DNA of 64,000 nucleotides from Bryoerythrophyllum caledonicum (GCA_963971425.1 OZ020524.1:6310417-6374416); one strand, 5' to 3'; counted from the stretch's first letter, positions 24,025-35,923 are shown. The notes: a model not told the origin generated them from the letters alone. A program made the numbers and translations.

Positions 24025-24414
24025 CACTAAAATTTATCTTTAGTGTAGTGGGCACTAATTGCAAAGTGCGCATTTAGTGTAGGGATAATATGGTACACTA
24101 AATACCAAGCTGAACACTATTTGTCAATTGTAGAATATTTGGGAACAATTTTCCTTTACTTCTTGAAGTTTAGTGTAGAATCTTATATCTAACTAAATGT
24201 TGAAAAAAGGTCAAGATTAATTGTTGGTTGTTTGTTGAGAGTTGTGAAAATATTGGCAACCTTTTGAAGATTATAACTCACTCAAATTTTGTCTGAATTG
24301 GACATATGAGGTGTTTTTGTCATCTATGAGAAACGTAAATGCCAAAAAACACCCCATTTGTCCATTTCAAATAAGATTTGATTGAGTTATGGGCATTCAA
24401 AAGTCCACATCTAG
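24025..24414. mobile_element. TA-flanked foldback element, copy 3, interrupted by a TTAA element
   Basis: The left end CACTAAAATTTATCTTTAGT follows TA, and subterminal motifs and a central hairpin at 24302-24361 match copies 1 and 2. At TTAA 24415 the 880-bp TTAA element is inserted. The expected right terminus after 25302 cannot be found, so the right half is lost or too diverged. Confidence 0.6.
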
Positions 24415-24418
24415 TTAA

Positions 24419-25298
24419 CCCCTAAAGGACCAAGTGTCCCTTGGAGGGACGATTTTGATTTTGGGCAAGTTCCTAAAATTTGAAAAAAAATCAAAATGTA
24501 TAATAGATTGTCCATGATAATGCCTTTGTGTGGGTATTTGTATATGTTTTTTGAAGTCATGATTTGAAAGTAAGTACAACTCAAAGGTTAGAAATGGGGA
24601 CTTCGGGGAGCTACCAAATTTTGCTAAAAGTTTCTATTGACATTAGGATTTTTCATACATGTAGAGAATATTATTAGAGAATTTTGATATACCTAGTGAT
24701 CTTTATATATTTCACTTTTTTTTAGCAAAAACATGTGGTGAGAAACTTCCTATTGACCGTCTAGACTATCTAGTGGTGGAACAAATAGACACTTTATTCA
24801 CTCCGGCCCCCGTAAGTGAGGACCGGAGTTCTTCTTCTTGTGGATTATCATTCTAAAACACATTGAGTTTGCAATAAAATATAACGTGAATTAACAATTT
24901 TTGAACCTTCACTCCTTGCACACTTGTTTTGAATATGCTACACCCCTTCTCTACCTTTAAAAATTGGTGTATAGGGAACTAACATCGTGCTTAACAGAAT
25001 GGTAAAGAATTTTGACCTTATGCAGTAAAATTTTTTGATACCAAGTGAAGTCAAAGTCTGCTGATCCACCAATATCAGGGAAGAAAATGGTTCATTTTCT
25101 TGGCTTCAAACACTTTAATCTTTCAATCCGTGTGGTCAAAGTTCGTGAAATTTTGTGAGTATGTTATTTAGGAAGTCTTAATTGAGATCCTATGGTCAAA
25201 ACTATAAATATATGGTTTTGTTTCCTTCTTTACGCATTGCACTACAATCAATAATTTTGAAGTGCTTTTGGTGTGAAATTGTCACGGTCCTTTAGGGG
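24419..25298 (+). mobile_element. TTAA-flanked piggyBac-like element with perfect 13-bp termini (880 bp)
   Basis: TTAA flanks at 24415-24418 and 25299-25302. Both ends read CCCCTAAAGGACC exactly, the best termini in the window. It belongs to a subfamily with AGTTCCTAAAATTTGAAAAA near the left end that is shared with the copy at 49550. It carries the 71-bp mini-repeat at 24771-24841. It is non-coding. Confidence 0.85.
24771..24841 (+). repeat. 71-bp mini-repeat, copy 2, inserted in a TTAA element
   Basis: The unit interrupts the family block TTGACCATTTGGATTATCAT. AGACTATC before it and GGATTATC after it look like a duplicated 8-9 bp target. It contains the stem CTCCGG/CCGGAG and ends in TTCTTCTTG. 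Confidence 0.7.
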
Positions 25299-25302
25299 TT
25301 AA

Positions 25303-27620
25303 GTATCAAAGCATTGTATTGAAACTGAACAAAATTTTGAGTACACTAAGAAAAACATTCATTTGCAATAAAAAGATTGGGAAAAATCAAAGCCTAGATA
25401 TGGAAGAATAAAAAAATGCAACTTAAAATTTTAAAAAACATAAATATAGAAAAAATAAACCTTAATGTGTCACTTTTGTATATTTTAAAATATGGCCCAT
25501 GTCTTGCACAATATTTTGAAGGTGCAAAAACAACTGATTAGTAGTCCAAGTGTCATCAATGCCTAAAGTTAAATCACATCTAATCATAGAGTTTCTAGCA
25601 TAAGACATGTTATGACAATTGACAACCTATTAATCTCTTCATTTGCATCAATTACTAATTGAAGATCTAATATCTTATCACATGAATAAGTTTCAAGAAC
25701 CATTGACCATGACTATCCAAATTGTTTTTCCAAACATTTTGTTGAATAAGTTTGGATTTCTTGGTCTCCCAGTGGTAATTCGTCCATCCATCCTTGATCT
25801 TGGAAATTATGGATGTCACTGCTAGTTGGCAAAGGTGATTATCACATGCAGGCAAATAATATAAAATGGTTTAGTTTTTAGCTTAAACCACCACTAAAAT
25901 AGGGGCAATATTGTATCATGTACAATTATCTACCCAAATATACTAAGTACGATAATGGATGTGGGTTGATAAGTTGTGGTTCCCCAAAGTATTGAGGAAA
26001 AAATCTACTGGTCAATCCTTTGAACCTTTCAAGCAAGTACAATAACAAATTCTAGGAATATTATCATCTAATCCACGGATGAGATGATTGTTGCTTTTGA
26101 TAAGTATAAAGGTTTCTATGATGGATCTATGCCCCCTTGAAATGCGGACAACCCCCCATACATCATTGGCATATTTAATAGTAGAATCTCGTTAGATTCT
26201 CATCATATTAACTAAATTTAAAATCCATGTTGTAAAACTCCCAAATGATAATCGTTGTTCATTTCAATTTGGTTATTTTTTAAGGCCGTAAGTTAAAAAA
26301 CTTTGTTGTAACAGTGAAAATATACTACTAACTTCCATGGATTGGTTTATCCTAGAGGCTGAGAATTTTTAGGCAAGGAAAACACTCTTTTTAGAGTCTC
26401 TAGATTTATTATTGTAAAGTGAGCCAGGAACAATCTTACTATATAAGGCAAGCTCAAGGAGGAGTCTGAGGGAAAGATTTACCACTAATTTTTTGTATGC
26501 TCAAAAAGAGTAGAGAAGCCGTGGATAGAGCCATTGGATCCAATCTGACCGTTTACGGCCCCTCTCAACTTCAACTTTGTTGGAAATTGGTATTGTTTTT
26601 TCCAGGTTTACTTTGGCTACATGATACATTGTTGTTGTTAGAAGTCCTCGTAGTTGGAATGAATGTGTCTCGTTGAATCCCCCATCGATATGCTCGAAAA
26701 AAGTTTGTATTGTGTTGTGCTTAAAAATTCTTCGGAAATGCTTGTATTGTCTTTGTATCGAACCTACAATGGCTGCAAATGGTCTTGTCCTCAATCATCC
26801 AAGCAATTACAATTTTTTGGACATGAATGGTCAAGACTTGTTCTAAGGCTTGCGAGGTGTGTTTATTCAACAAATCCATCTCCCTGAAAATAAAAAATTG
26901 ATTCTCAGGTCATAATTCCTATTAGTCATTTGGACTGAGGATGAAATCCATCCATCATTTGACTTTAAAACTTTTTTTGGAAAGTAAGGTGTTGTGGAGT
27001 TAGAGACTAAGTATTCGAAGGATAAGTAGAAATGAGTGGAGGATGAATTGGTAAGGGAGCAAACTTCAATGAAAATCCATTGACGGTCAAACTCTAGTGC
27101 CAAAGTTTGATGATAGGATGAGATTGTACTACGACATGTACAAAGACGTCTAAAGTTTGTGCTGGTGATTTCTTGAGACACATGAAGTGTACAAAAACAT
27201 TTGACAACAAACACAACCATCATGCTATTCTCACACAACGCAATGCGATGGAGGAACAATTAACAAACGCAATGATGCCACGATATGCAATTTAGCTTAA
27301 GCCAGCTTCAATTCTCCAACTACGACTTGTACTTTAACAACAAGCATGTACAGGTTCCAAAAGGTCTTGTTGTTGCAGGACCGACCACAAAGCCAAAGTA
27401 GAAGCCCCCTTCACCCTCCCCTAAATTAAATGAAGTGCAATAAAAACTTCTAAGACCCCGCCCAAAAACTTGTTCCTTAGGAGAATGAAATCGCCCCATA
27501 ATATCCTTGCATAAAAGAAATCGTCGACGTAGAAAATGTATGAGTGAGAGTAAGCAAAGTTGCGAAAGACATCAAGTAGAAAGAGAGGTAGGAGGAAAGA
27601 AAGGTAGGCCGGAAGAGAAT
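25303..27620. other. unassigned AT-rich DNA
   Basis: Two minus-strand frames (26501-26794 and 26867-27259, 97 and 130 codons) are the longest, without recognisable domains. They could be fragments of a decayed retroelement, but no family signature is present. Confidence 0.4.
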
Positions 27621-28042
27621 TGTAGAATCTAAATCCTAAAAATAAATTTTTTAGAAAATTAAGTGCAAAAAGGGTTGTAGATATGTGGAGAATTAAATAA
27701 TTAATGATTAAGTTTCCACTAAGTAGTTAATTAATCAAAAAGTGCCTATTCATATCCAAGATATAGGGATTAATGGTAAAAGGATTGAACTCGCACCCTT
27801 TGAGAAGGGTGTGCCTTTTCATATTTAGATATGAATAGATGTGAGGATTTAGTGGAATTGATCTTAATAGTTAATTATAGGAAAAACCGTTTTTCCAAGA
27901 GGTGTGCCTCTTGGATTTGAGTAGAATGACTAGCTTGAATTTTTAGCATTCTTTACCATTACCATAGACATTCCTTGGAGGAAGATTGGAGTAAGCCCTA
28001 GCTTTAGGTGTAAAAGCTAGTTGATGATTCTTATTGTTGTAA

Positions 28043-28078
<36 letters not shown>

Positions 28079-29350
28079 CTTATTGAATTTTCATATGTAA
28101 AGTCTTGTATGTGACTTGAATCATATGTATAATTGCAATAATATTAGTTCTTCTTAGAATAAATTTGACATTGTGTTTTGTAAATGCAATTGTATGCATG
28201 AGGTATTAATTGTAAATAAATTCCTATGCATAAATGCATTATTTGTTTATTTAGATCTTCATTGTAGAAATTAGGATATCATCCTAATTATTTATGTGAC
28301 ATGAAATTGTGTGTGTTAATGAATCAAATTTAAAGTATTGCATATGAGTGAAATGTAAATATCTAATATTAAATCTTTAGAAGATTAAGTTAGGGAAAGA
28401 TCCTAACTATGTCAAAGTGACATTGTGAATATTAAAGTAATAATCCTAAGTATATGTAAGGCATTTAGAAATTAATTTGGAGTAAGAGACTTAATGCATT
28501 AATGTGAGGAATGCATAAGTAGTTGATGTAAGACTTAAGTTTAAGTGTGGAAACTTAAGTATTAAGACATAAGACGAGAGTCTCATGCATGTGTAAATAA
28601 GAAAACTTAAGTCTTCAGTGAGGAAGAGCTTAAGTATAAATGATAGAACTTAAGTCTGAGTGATAAAACTTAAATCTACAGTGATAAAGAACTTAAGTCT
28701 GAGCGATAAAACTTAAGTCTACAGTGATAAAGAACTTAAGTTTGAGTGATAAAACTTAAGTATGAGTTACAGAACTTAAGTCATGCAAGTGTAAGAGTGA
28801 AGATATTCTTTTTGCATTTAAGTGTTAAAGACTAATAGATAGGTTAGACTTAAGTCAGGACTAAGAGTAGAAATATTTAGAGGCTTAATCTAACTTGTGT
28901 GTTGTTCGAGTCCAATACTTGTGATGAGTACGTGAGTACGTGAGTACGTCAACCGTGGGACGTACGTGAGAAGTGGAGTAAATTGGACGAGGTAAATTGG
29001 TGAATTCTAATGGAATTAATTAAGGAATCAACCATCAGTGCAATGGATAGTCTCCAAGAGCCAAAGATGGCAAAAGTATAGGAAACTAATTAATATGCAC
29101 ATTCATAGTTAAATCAAGAGCAAGGCTCTTTAGAAGAGCAAGGCTCTTTGAAGAGCAAGGCTCTTTAGAAGAGCAATGCTCTTTAGAAGAGCAATGCTCT
29201 ACCTAAACACTTAAATCCTTCGGATTAATACCTTAAGAGTGGAATGTTAAGAGTGATATATTTTTAGGCTTAATTCCCTAAAGACGAGTGCATAAACTTA
29301 AGTAATTCAATAGAAAGATAGCTTTTGACCTACAATTAAAGACAAACTAC
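27621..29350. repeat. region of simple, tandem and palindromic repeats
   Basis: It contains a pure AT dinucleotide run at about 28045-28075, repeated ACTTAAGT palindromes spaced by GAGTGATAAA-type units at about 28540-28780, a GAGTACGT triplet at 28927-28950, and five copies of an AAGAGCAAGGCTCTT palindrome at 29109-29200. This composition resembles a long LTR or a non-coding retroelement interior, but no LTR pair or primer binding site was found. Confidence 0.6.
29109..29200. repeat. five tandem copies of an AGAGCAAGGCTCTTT palindromic unit
   Basis: Units of 18-19 bp, each a perfect or near-perfect inverted repeat (AGAGCAAGGCTCT or AGAGCAATGCTCT), follow directly one after another. Confidence 0.85.
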
Positions 29351-30409
29351 TAAACAGTTGACGTTAGACCATCCCGAGAAGAATTTAGAATCATGGGGAG
29401 ACTTGTGTCAGTCTTAGGTGTTTTGCGAATATGAATTTTCAGGATTATAAGAATGCATAATGGTGCAAAGTTCTGGAGAACTGGCGGCAATATTAATGAA
29501 GTTGACAGCCCATTGAGGACATGACATACGCAAACACTAATTGTCAATTTGTTTACAAATAGAATAGTGAAGTAACTATAATATTTGTACCAATATATTA
29601 AAAATACATTTTAGTAGTAGGGCCCGGTGTGCCAAAGAAGTCCAATACACCAATTGGGCCGGATGCATTGGTAGGGCCTAGTTGCCTCATTGTTCTAGTT
29701 TTTTAGACTTTGCTTCAACCTAGTCTTCCATGAATCTTTCTCCTATCCATAATCAAGATTGCTCCACTCTTTTTCCTCCTTCGTGCTACTACTTGTTGCC
29801 TTTATTCCATACTTATTTTCCATTAATTCACAGGGTTCCTTATGTTGCTTAGAGTCCCCACTTTAAATTTGAAGCCTAGTAATTTTTATGAATCAGAGTA
29901 CAATGTTTTCAATATTTTGACAAAGCTTTCATCATGGACAATCAAGTATACGATTTATTTTTTGAATTGATTTTTTTTAACTTAGAGAAACTTATCTGAG
30001 ATGGAAATGTCCCCGAAGGGCAAAATCTACCTGTAGGAGTTAAAGTTCATAAATTTTTGTTAACTCATAATTTAACTCTTATAAAAAAAATTATAAACTT
30101 CACATCCAAAAGTAAAAACTTCCTAAATCAAGTATAGAAATTTTTTGAAGAACAAATATAATGTTATGCTATAGTTTCTCATAAAATTGCAGGAGCGTAT
30201 TATTGAATTGGTTCATATGATCCAAAACATGTGCTAGTAGACAAAAAGAGAAACATACAATTTGCTTTGTAAAGGTTTCAAATCTGTAGGGTTTTGAATG
30301 TGACGATAGGAAGTGTGTACAATATTAGAAAGACATATCTTTCTAATGTAAGTTGGTTGTGTAGAGATATGCCACAATTATTGAATAAAGGAATGTAAGA
30401 ATTATGTGT
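29351..30409. other. AT-rich flank, nothing recognised
   Basis: Around 29535-29610 are weak ACACTAATTGTCAATT and TACATTTTAGTAGTAG motifs that may be an old terminus of the TA-flanked foldback family. The left end of the Tc1/mariner relic must lie in or near this stretch but its TIR was not found. Confidence 0.35.
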
Positions 30410-31014
30410 ACTTCAGCTAACAAGAAGAAGAGCGAGTATTGTTCTAGAATATTAAGATATGTAGAATCAGACTTTCAGATATCAAGGAGCGCTAAAAAAT
30501 GAGGCGTGCCCTTAAAAAAATGCTTTAGAATCACAAGAGAAGAAAAATAAGCCACATCCTTTTGATAAAAATGTTAAGGCAGGTCTTCAGTTTCTTAGAG
30601 TTCACAAACACTATCTACCATGGATGATTGGAGTAGAGTTATTTTCTCAATTTTGTTTACATAGGATGTCTTGGTATTGGACATGCAACCTCAACAAGCT
30701 CCCTATACAAATTGTTTTTCAAACAAGAAAACATGGTGATTGGGGGATTATGATTTGGAGAAGTATGTACATTTATGGACTTGGATTGGTATCCAAAGTA
30801 GAAAAGCCCATATACCAACATTGCTATCATGAAATCCTAGAACAAAAGGTCTATAGAACAATTCAAAATTTTCATTTAGACCCTTCTTGTATCATATTTT
30901 AACAAGATAATGCTCCCATTCACACAACAAAGATACCTCAAGAATGGTTCTAAACGCAATGTTTCACTCTTCCATCTTGGCCTACTCAATTCCGTGATTT
31001 GAATCCCATTGAGT
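30410..31014 (+). pseudogene. Tc1/mariner transposase relic, left part, cut by the Copia insertion
   Basis: Read across frames, the sequence gives an N-terminal helix-turn-helix-like stretch (SRILRYVESDFQISRS), DDWSRVIFS, and then QDNAPIHTTKIPQEWF and LPSWPTQFRDLNPIE, the second and third catalytic-residue motifs of Tc1/mariner DDE transposases. It stops at the catalytic Glu codon of NPIE, where the Copia LTR begins at 31015. The reading resumes at 48393 with HLW. The CAA to TAA change before QDNAP and a frameshift near 30640 show that it is inactive. Confidence 0.8.
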
Positions 31015-31204
31015 TGTAGAATTTGCACTAGATAAACCAGCAACACAAGAGTGTCAACTTAAATATATTAGCAACGGCGGAACCCGAATTATATACAAAG
31101 GTAATAGAGAAAGTTAAAGGATGAAAGTAAAGTACTAACGCTATAGTGTTGCGGTGATGTACATGGAGCATGAATGAGGAAGGTTGCAAGAGTATACTTC
31201 AATA
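31015..31204 (-). repeat. 3' LTR of the Copia element
   Basis: It is 190 bp and matches 48205-48392 along its whole length, with substitutions and small indels (identity about 85-90 percent by eye). The outer end is TGTAGAATTTGCA on the plus strand; the start on the element strand is TATTGAAGTATAC, a mutated TGTTGGAGTATAC. A purine-rich GAGGGAGGG tract immediately precedes it on the minus strand. Confidence 0.85.
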
Positions 31205-33654
31205 CCCTCCCTCAACTGCGACTTCCACTTTGAGACAGATAGAAGTTTGGATGGTAGGTGGAATTGGCAATGTCAAGGTTTGCGGTGTTGCCCCCTGATC
31301 TAATATTGTTGCTACATTGTCGGGTTCAGTGCGTGTCCGTAGTATGTTGCCTCAAACTCACCTTGGTTGGAAAGTTGGTGTCTTGATTTGTTGTTGTTGG
31401 TGACAAGGGTGGGCATAGTTCTTTGCAAGGCGAGGTATTTTTGTGGATGTTGTGGTTGGCAGGTGTCTTGGTCAGGCATCAATGTGACATTGTCCTCATA
31501 CATGTATGTTTTTGTTAGCAAGGTCGGAGCAGCATGTTGAGGATAAAGTTGTGGTCATGGTGGGAGGGGAGCTTCTAGTTGAAGTGCTCAATGAGAAGCA
31601 AGTTGAGGCATAGAGTTCTTTGGAGGCAAGCTAGAGGTCCTATTTTGAAGATCCCTCTTAGTGGTCGATTAACCGCACGTCCAAATTGAGTCAAAGGGCT
31701 CCTGATTCTAGACATATGAAGACCAAACGCACGTTGTAGATTGTTGGGTGCAACACGTTGAGTTGAATGAGAGCAAGGTTCTAAGTTTTAAGGTTTTGCA
31801 TAGAGGATGACATTATGCCTGCATTGTATCTATTGTCTACAAACTTGATGTAGAAAAGTGGTTTGGTGAGGAAATCAGCCTATTGAAGTGACATAGGAAC
31901 ATGGAGAACCTGTATGGTCTTGTTTTGTAAAAATTCTCCAATAAAATGTGATTTGATATCTATGTGTTTTGTCCTAGAGTATATGACGGGGTTCTGCTCA
32001 AGCTTGATGCATGACTCATTGTTGCTCAATAGTAGAGTAGGGTTTGTGTCTTGAATGCCCAATTCCTGTAAGAGTCTACGAATTTAGAGTATGTCCTTGC
32101 TTGCACTTGTGAGGATTATGTACTCCGCTTCCGTGCTAGATAGGGAAATTGTAGGTTGTAGTTTGCTGCTCTAAGCAATGCATGCGTTTCCAACCTTGTG
32201 CAGAATTGTTGATGTCAATTTTCTTAAATCTAGGTCCCTCCTCCAGTCAGCATCTGTGCAGATGTGGAATTCTTTGGAGTTATTTGCAGGCATAAAAAGT
32301 CCATTATGATTATCCATTGTGTTCTGCATGTATTTGAGTATCTTTTTGGTTGTTTGAATGTGTGCGTCTTTAGGTTCCCCTATGTATTGAGAGAGACAAC
32401 TGACCATGTAGTAAATGTTGGAATGGATATTAGTGAAGTAGAGTAAACTAGCAGCTATTAAGTGATAGAGGTAAGGGCCAGTTTTCTTTGTGTTTGTTTG
32501 TCGTTGAAGTATTATATTTGGATCCATTTGTAATCGGCATGGATTGCACTCATATAGTTGAAATTTCTCAAGTAGTTGTTTGATGTAAGTTTTCTAAGTC
32601 AATATTCCATCCTTGTATCTTTGGATTTCTGCACCAAGGTAAACTATTGCTTCCCCCAAATTTGTCATGTCAAAGCCTCTTATGAATGCCTTCTTTAGTC
32701 TAACTTTTGACTAGCAAACAATGGTAGCAATATGTCATAATAATCTATTCCTTCTCTTTGTTGAAATCCCCTTATACTTATTTGCACCTTAAACTTGTTA
32801 ATATTGCCATTAATTTTGATTTTGATATCTATTTTGCGATTTATGGTTATATACATGGTGGGCAATCAATGTTGTTCCAAATGTTGTTCTTCATGGTCGA
32901 GTTTGTCTCACGTTCTATTGCATCTCGCCATTCTTGGTGTTGGATAGCGTCGTTATAGTTGAGAAGTTCTTCTATGGCCTTCACGGCTAGTGTCAAGAAG
33001 TCTCTCAATTTGATAGACGGTCTTCTCTCTCTAGGTCCACAACAAAGTATCCTTGCCGTCTCTTGTTGTCTGATTGATTAAGAGCTTGGTATGAAGAGCA
33101 TCAAAAGCTTGGTATAAAGAAATTGCAGACAATCCTTGTAGGCGCCATGCCTTGAAAAATGTCATCCCCCCCAGTTTCTTGGACCAAGGTTTATACCCTG
33201 CCATCCCCGAATTCCTAACCCAAGGTTTATACCCTGCCATCTCAGGGTCCGAGGGTCGGGGCAGATATCCTCCCCTACCTAGGTTCCTTGGCCCGAGGCT
33301 AAAGTCTAGCCATCTCTGGGTCTCCACACTTAGGTCAAAGCCCAAGGTTGGCGTATTATCTCTTTCCACATGGGTCTCGGGTGATCGACATACGTGCACG
33401 CATCCCTGGGCGACGCGGTTCATGCGTAATTCTAGGCGGCATTATATTGTTGTCGCCTTGCATATCCGGAAAGATAGGTTAGATCTCCTGAGCTGAATTG
33501 TTGGCGACGTCAAAGGCACCATGAATAGGCACATTCTTTGTGTGTGGTGGATCAAGGTGTTGATTGCCCAACTTCTCCTCTTTAAAAATAACGTCACGAC
33601 TTAAAACAGCCTTATATCGTTCGGGATCATGTAGCCTGTAGGCCTTGGTTTTGG
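31205..33654 (-). pseudogene. Copia reverse transcriptase and RNase H, decayed
   Basis: In the minus-strand frames, 32840-32760 gives a KVQISIRGFQQREGID segment (Copia RT N-terminal block), 32527-32171 gives LIAASLLYFTN..SNIYYMVSCLSQY, and 32062-31880 gives LLSNNESCIKL..NP and RTKHIDIKSHFI, the RNase H block. The blocks lie in the correct Copia order but in several frames with stops. Between 33155 and 33330 a tandem repeat interrupts the region. Domain order and motifs make the assignment secure; the protein is not functional. Confidence 0.85.
33155..33330. repeat. tandem repeat of about 40-48 bp inside Copia pol
   Basis: AAGGTTTATACCCTGCCATC occurs twice, and a diverged third unit (GGCTAAAGTCTAGCCATC) follows. 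On the minus strand it reads as an accidental MAGYKPW repeat. It is not part of normal Copia pol. Confidence 0.7.
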
Positions 33655-33662
33655 TATCATAG
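33655..33662. other. left 8-bp target-site duplication of the hAT element
   Basis: TATCATAG here and TATCACAG at 45896-45903 differ by one base. An 8-bp duplication is diagnostic for hAT transposition. Confidence 0.85.
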
Positions 33663-33740
33663 CAGGGTTGTCATACTGGACGGACGTCCGATATGCCCGT
33701 CCGTCCGATTCGCCCGTCCGGTAGAGCTCTCGCCCGTCCG
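33663..33740. repeat. left TIR and subterminal GTCCG array of the hAT element
   Basis: CAGGGTTGTCATA is followed by GGACGGACGTCCG and several CGCCCGTCCG units. The right end carries the same CCGTCCG motifs on the same strand. Clustered short subterminal motifs are typical transposase binding sites in hAT elements; that role is inferred here. Confidence 0.8.
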
Positions 33741-33769
33741 GGTAAGTCAACTGAGGGTTGACTTACCCG
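33739..33769. repeat. hairpin next to the left hAT subterminal array
   Basis: CGGGTAAGTCAAC and GTTGACTTACCCG form perfect 13-bp arms around a 5-base loop. Confidence 0.85.
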
Positions 33770-33875
33770 CTAGGTAAAAAACAGGGGACGTGGCAGCCAT
33801 GTTGGCACCACATAGCTGCCACATAGGAGAGGGTCATGTTTGAGTAGGATCGGGGACTAATGGCAAGAGGGAGGT

Positions 33876-33929
33876 GGGGCGGAGACGTCTCCGCCCCTGC
33901 CCATAAAGGGGCGGGGACGTCTCCGCCCC
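33876..33929. repeat. two GC-rich GACGTC-core palindromes near the left hAT end
   Basis: 33876-33897 is a perfect 22-bp palindrome (half-site GGGGCGGAGAC) and 33908-33929 is the same with one asymmetric pair. Matching sites occur at 36143-36156 (half), 39842-39863, 41436-41600 (several) and 45670-45732. Confidence 0.9.
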
Positions 33930-33969
33930 TTCATGAGTTAGTTAATAGTGTTTAACTATTGACACTATG

Positions 33970-34170
33970 TTGGTAAACTAAAATTTATGTTTACTGTAGT
34001 ATACACTAAATGTGAACCCATACACCAATTGCAAATGAGGCACTTAGTGTAGTGACATAACCGGACACTAAATGCCATTTACTACACTATGTATCAATTT
34101 TTGTAGAAATAATAAATTGATTTCTTTCACTTGTGCACATTTAGTGTATCAATAGTGAATCAATAATTAT
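33970..34170. mobile_element. partial foldback element inside the hAT element
   Basis: AACTAAAATTTATGTTTACTGTAG, then TACACTAAATGTGAACCCAT, GGCACTTAGTGTAG and GACACTAAATGCC, match the left arm of the TA-flanked foldback family. No right arm follows, so it is a truncated copy that entered or was carried by the hAT. Confidence 0.6.
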
Positions 34171-34342
34171 TTGTGCTTGAACAAATGCAAATCTCGGATT
34201 TAGAATTTAAGATTTGGACGTATCTAATTTTGATTAAAATATAACGTATGGCAATTGCCAAGTACACATATTCTTCTACGAAGATGCCGTATTGCCTATT
34301 TAACCACCACATGCGAAACTAATGCAGCTAATTAACAAAAAA

Positions 34343-35923
34343 CTATTGTCGGTAACAACATAGAGGTATAGTCCAGTTGTGGGGGGGTTTCATTAATGTG
34401 TCTATAACATCTGGTACAGAAGACCGTTCTTCAAGCAGTTGTTTTTGCAACGCTGTAAGTTTTAGCTTCAGGTTTACATATTGCTCCGTGTTTTTGCTGG
34501 TGAAATACGAAGTGTCCCAATCTTCTTTCCAAAAAATTTCACAAATCCAACCCACCACAAATGCATCCGTTGCCTTGGAGTAGAGGTGTGACCGTTGCAT
34601 GACTTCAAGCGAGTTGGTGGAGTCCTGCGGCCCAAAATTATAGAACAGTTCTGGTGCCACAAACCGTCGCCGCTCTCTCTATAGTTGAAGCTCCTCCTTG
34701 AATTGATAACCATACTTTGATGGCTCATTCTCCACAACCCGACTAGAAAGCCCCCAATCGCAAATTCCGATGTACACCGCATCGGGTTTCCACTCATCAA
34801 AGTGAAGCAAAACATTCGATGGAGAGATGTCATTGTGTATATAATTTGCGTCGTGGCATTTTCCCACAATGACAAGCAATGATAGCGCGAGGTTCACTCG
34901 ATTTTGGCGGTAAGTTTTTACCCACCGAAGCTCTTGGATTGACAACCTGGTATTCGGATGCATCTCAATCCGTTCAAATGGCAATGCTTCGTCCACTTTC
35001 GAGTCAAACTTGGACCAAAAAGAAGCAAGAGATCCCCCATTCCACCAGAGCGTGTACCCTTCCATAGTTTTCGGGTGGATGTACGCAAGTCTAATGATCC
35101 CTGGATGCACTACTGGACACCCTCCAGCCTCGTTGATGATGTTTCGGCGCTTCTCCCTCTCGTTGGTGTTGGTCAGAGTCTTTCCGGCGAAGTAAATCCA
35201 ACTTGGAATGTTTTCCAATTTGGTTATCATTACCTTCCGTACAGCCCCATAGCCACCCATCGCGCTCTGCCCTGGCATTGGAATCACTTTAGCGCAACTT
35301 TCAAGCCACTTGAAAGTTCCACCAACGCAGTGAGCCAAAATTTGCTCATCAATAGTCGCTTTCCAAGGAGCTAGTTTCTTCTCACGGAAAGAAGAGTACT
35401 GTTGAACGAAGCCCTGGATCATCCTCATCTTCGCCACTAGTGTGCGCTCCTCCAGGTTCCAGGTGCTCTCATCCTCCTTCTTCCCTGTGACATAACACCA
35501 GTTCGCAACGATATTGGTGGTCAGTGCGGTCACTTGTGTATCCAACCACTCCGAATGCAACCAATAATCTGAGAAATTATTAAATTTCTCAGATTTATCA
35601 AGGTTTGACATTAATTCGTGTCGCATGTCAACCGTCAACTTGTGGTATCCCTCTTCGTTGTGGTTCAGATAGCTCCTCGTCAACGCCCCTGTCGTCCGAC
35701 GCTTGTAAAACTCGACGGCAATCCCTCTACATTCAACCATGTATTCGTGCGGGGGCATGTCCGGATTTGGTGACTTCTTCCGCCTCTTCCCGCTCGATGA
35801 CGACGGATTCAATGATCCCGAAGTCAACACCGTGTTGGTGGACGGAAGAACCGTCTCATCAACATCATCCAAGTCCATAAATACTGGGCGCTTCTCCATC
35901 GACCTACTTCCTTCTCCCGCCAT
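34343..35923 (-). pseudogene. protein kinase-like gene carried by the hAT element (one in-frame stop)
   Basis: The ATG at 35923 opens a 414-codon frame ending in TAG (34679-34681), and the same frame continues for 112 codons to 34343. Residues 1-200 are an unrecognised, partly low-complexity region. A kinase fold follows: glycine loop GGYGAV (223-228), AGK with candidate ATP-binding Lys248, catalytic loop IHNDISPSNVLL (HND 363-365, Asn370), DWG at 389-391 in place of DFG, and, past the stop, VAPE and DAFVVGWI (the APE and helix-F motifs). A kinase needs the APE segment, so the TAG truncates the domain. It may be a nonsense mutation or an unrecognised intron; I favour a mutation. The gene is divergent from the RING gene, sharing a 410-bp intergenic region. 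Confidence 0.75.

Noticed and set aside
28927..29200. CRISPR-like array
   Set aside because: The repeats are contiguous palindromic units without unique spacers, and the genome is a plant nuclear one.
27621..29354. Solo LTR beginning TGTAGAATCTAAATCC
   Set aside because: A plausible start was seen, but no matching end, target duplication or second copy was found.
33031..33423. 130-codon minus-strand frame with MAGYKPW repeats as a novel repeat protein
   Set aside because: The frame results from a tandem DNA repeat inside decayed Copia pol. It has no independent start context.
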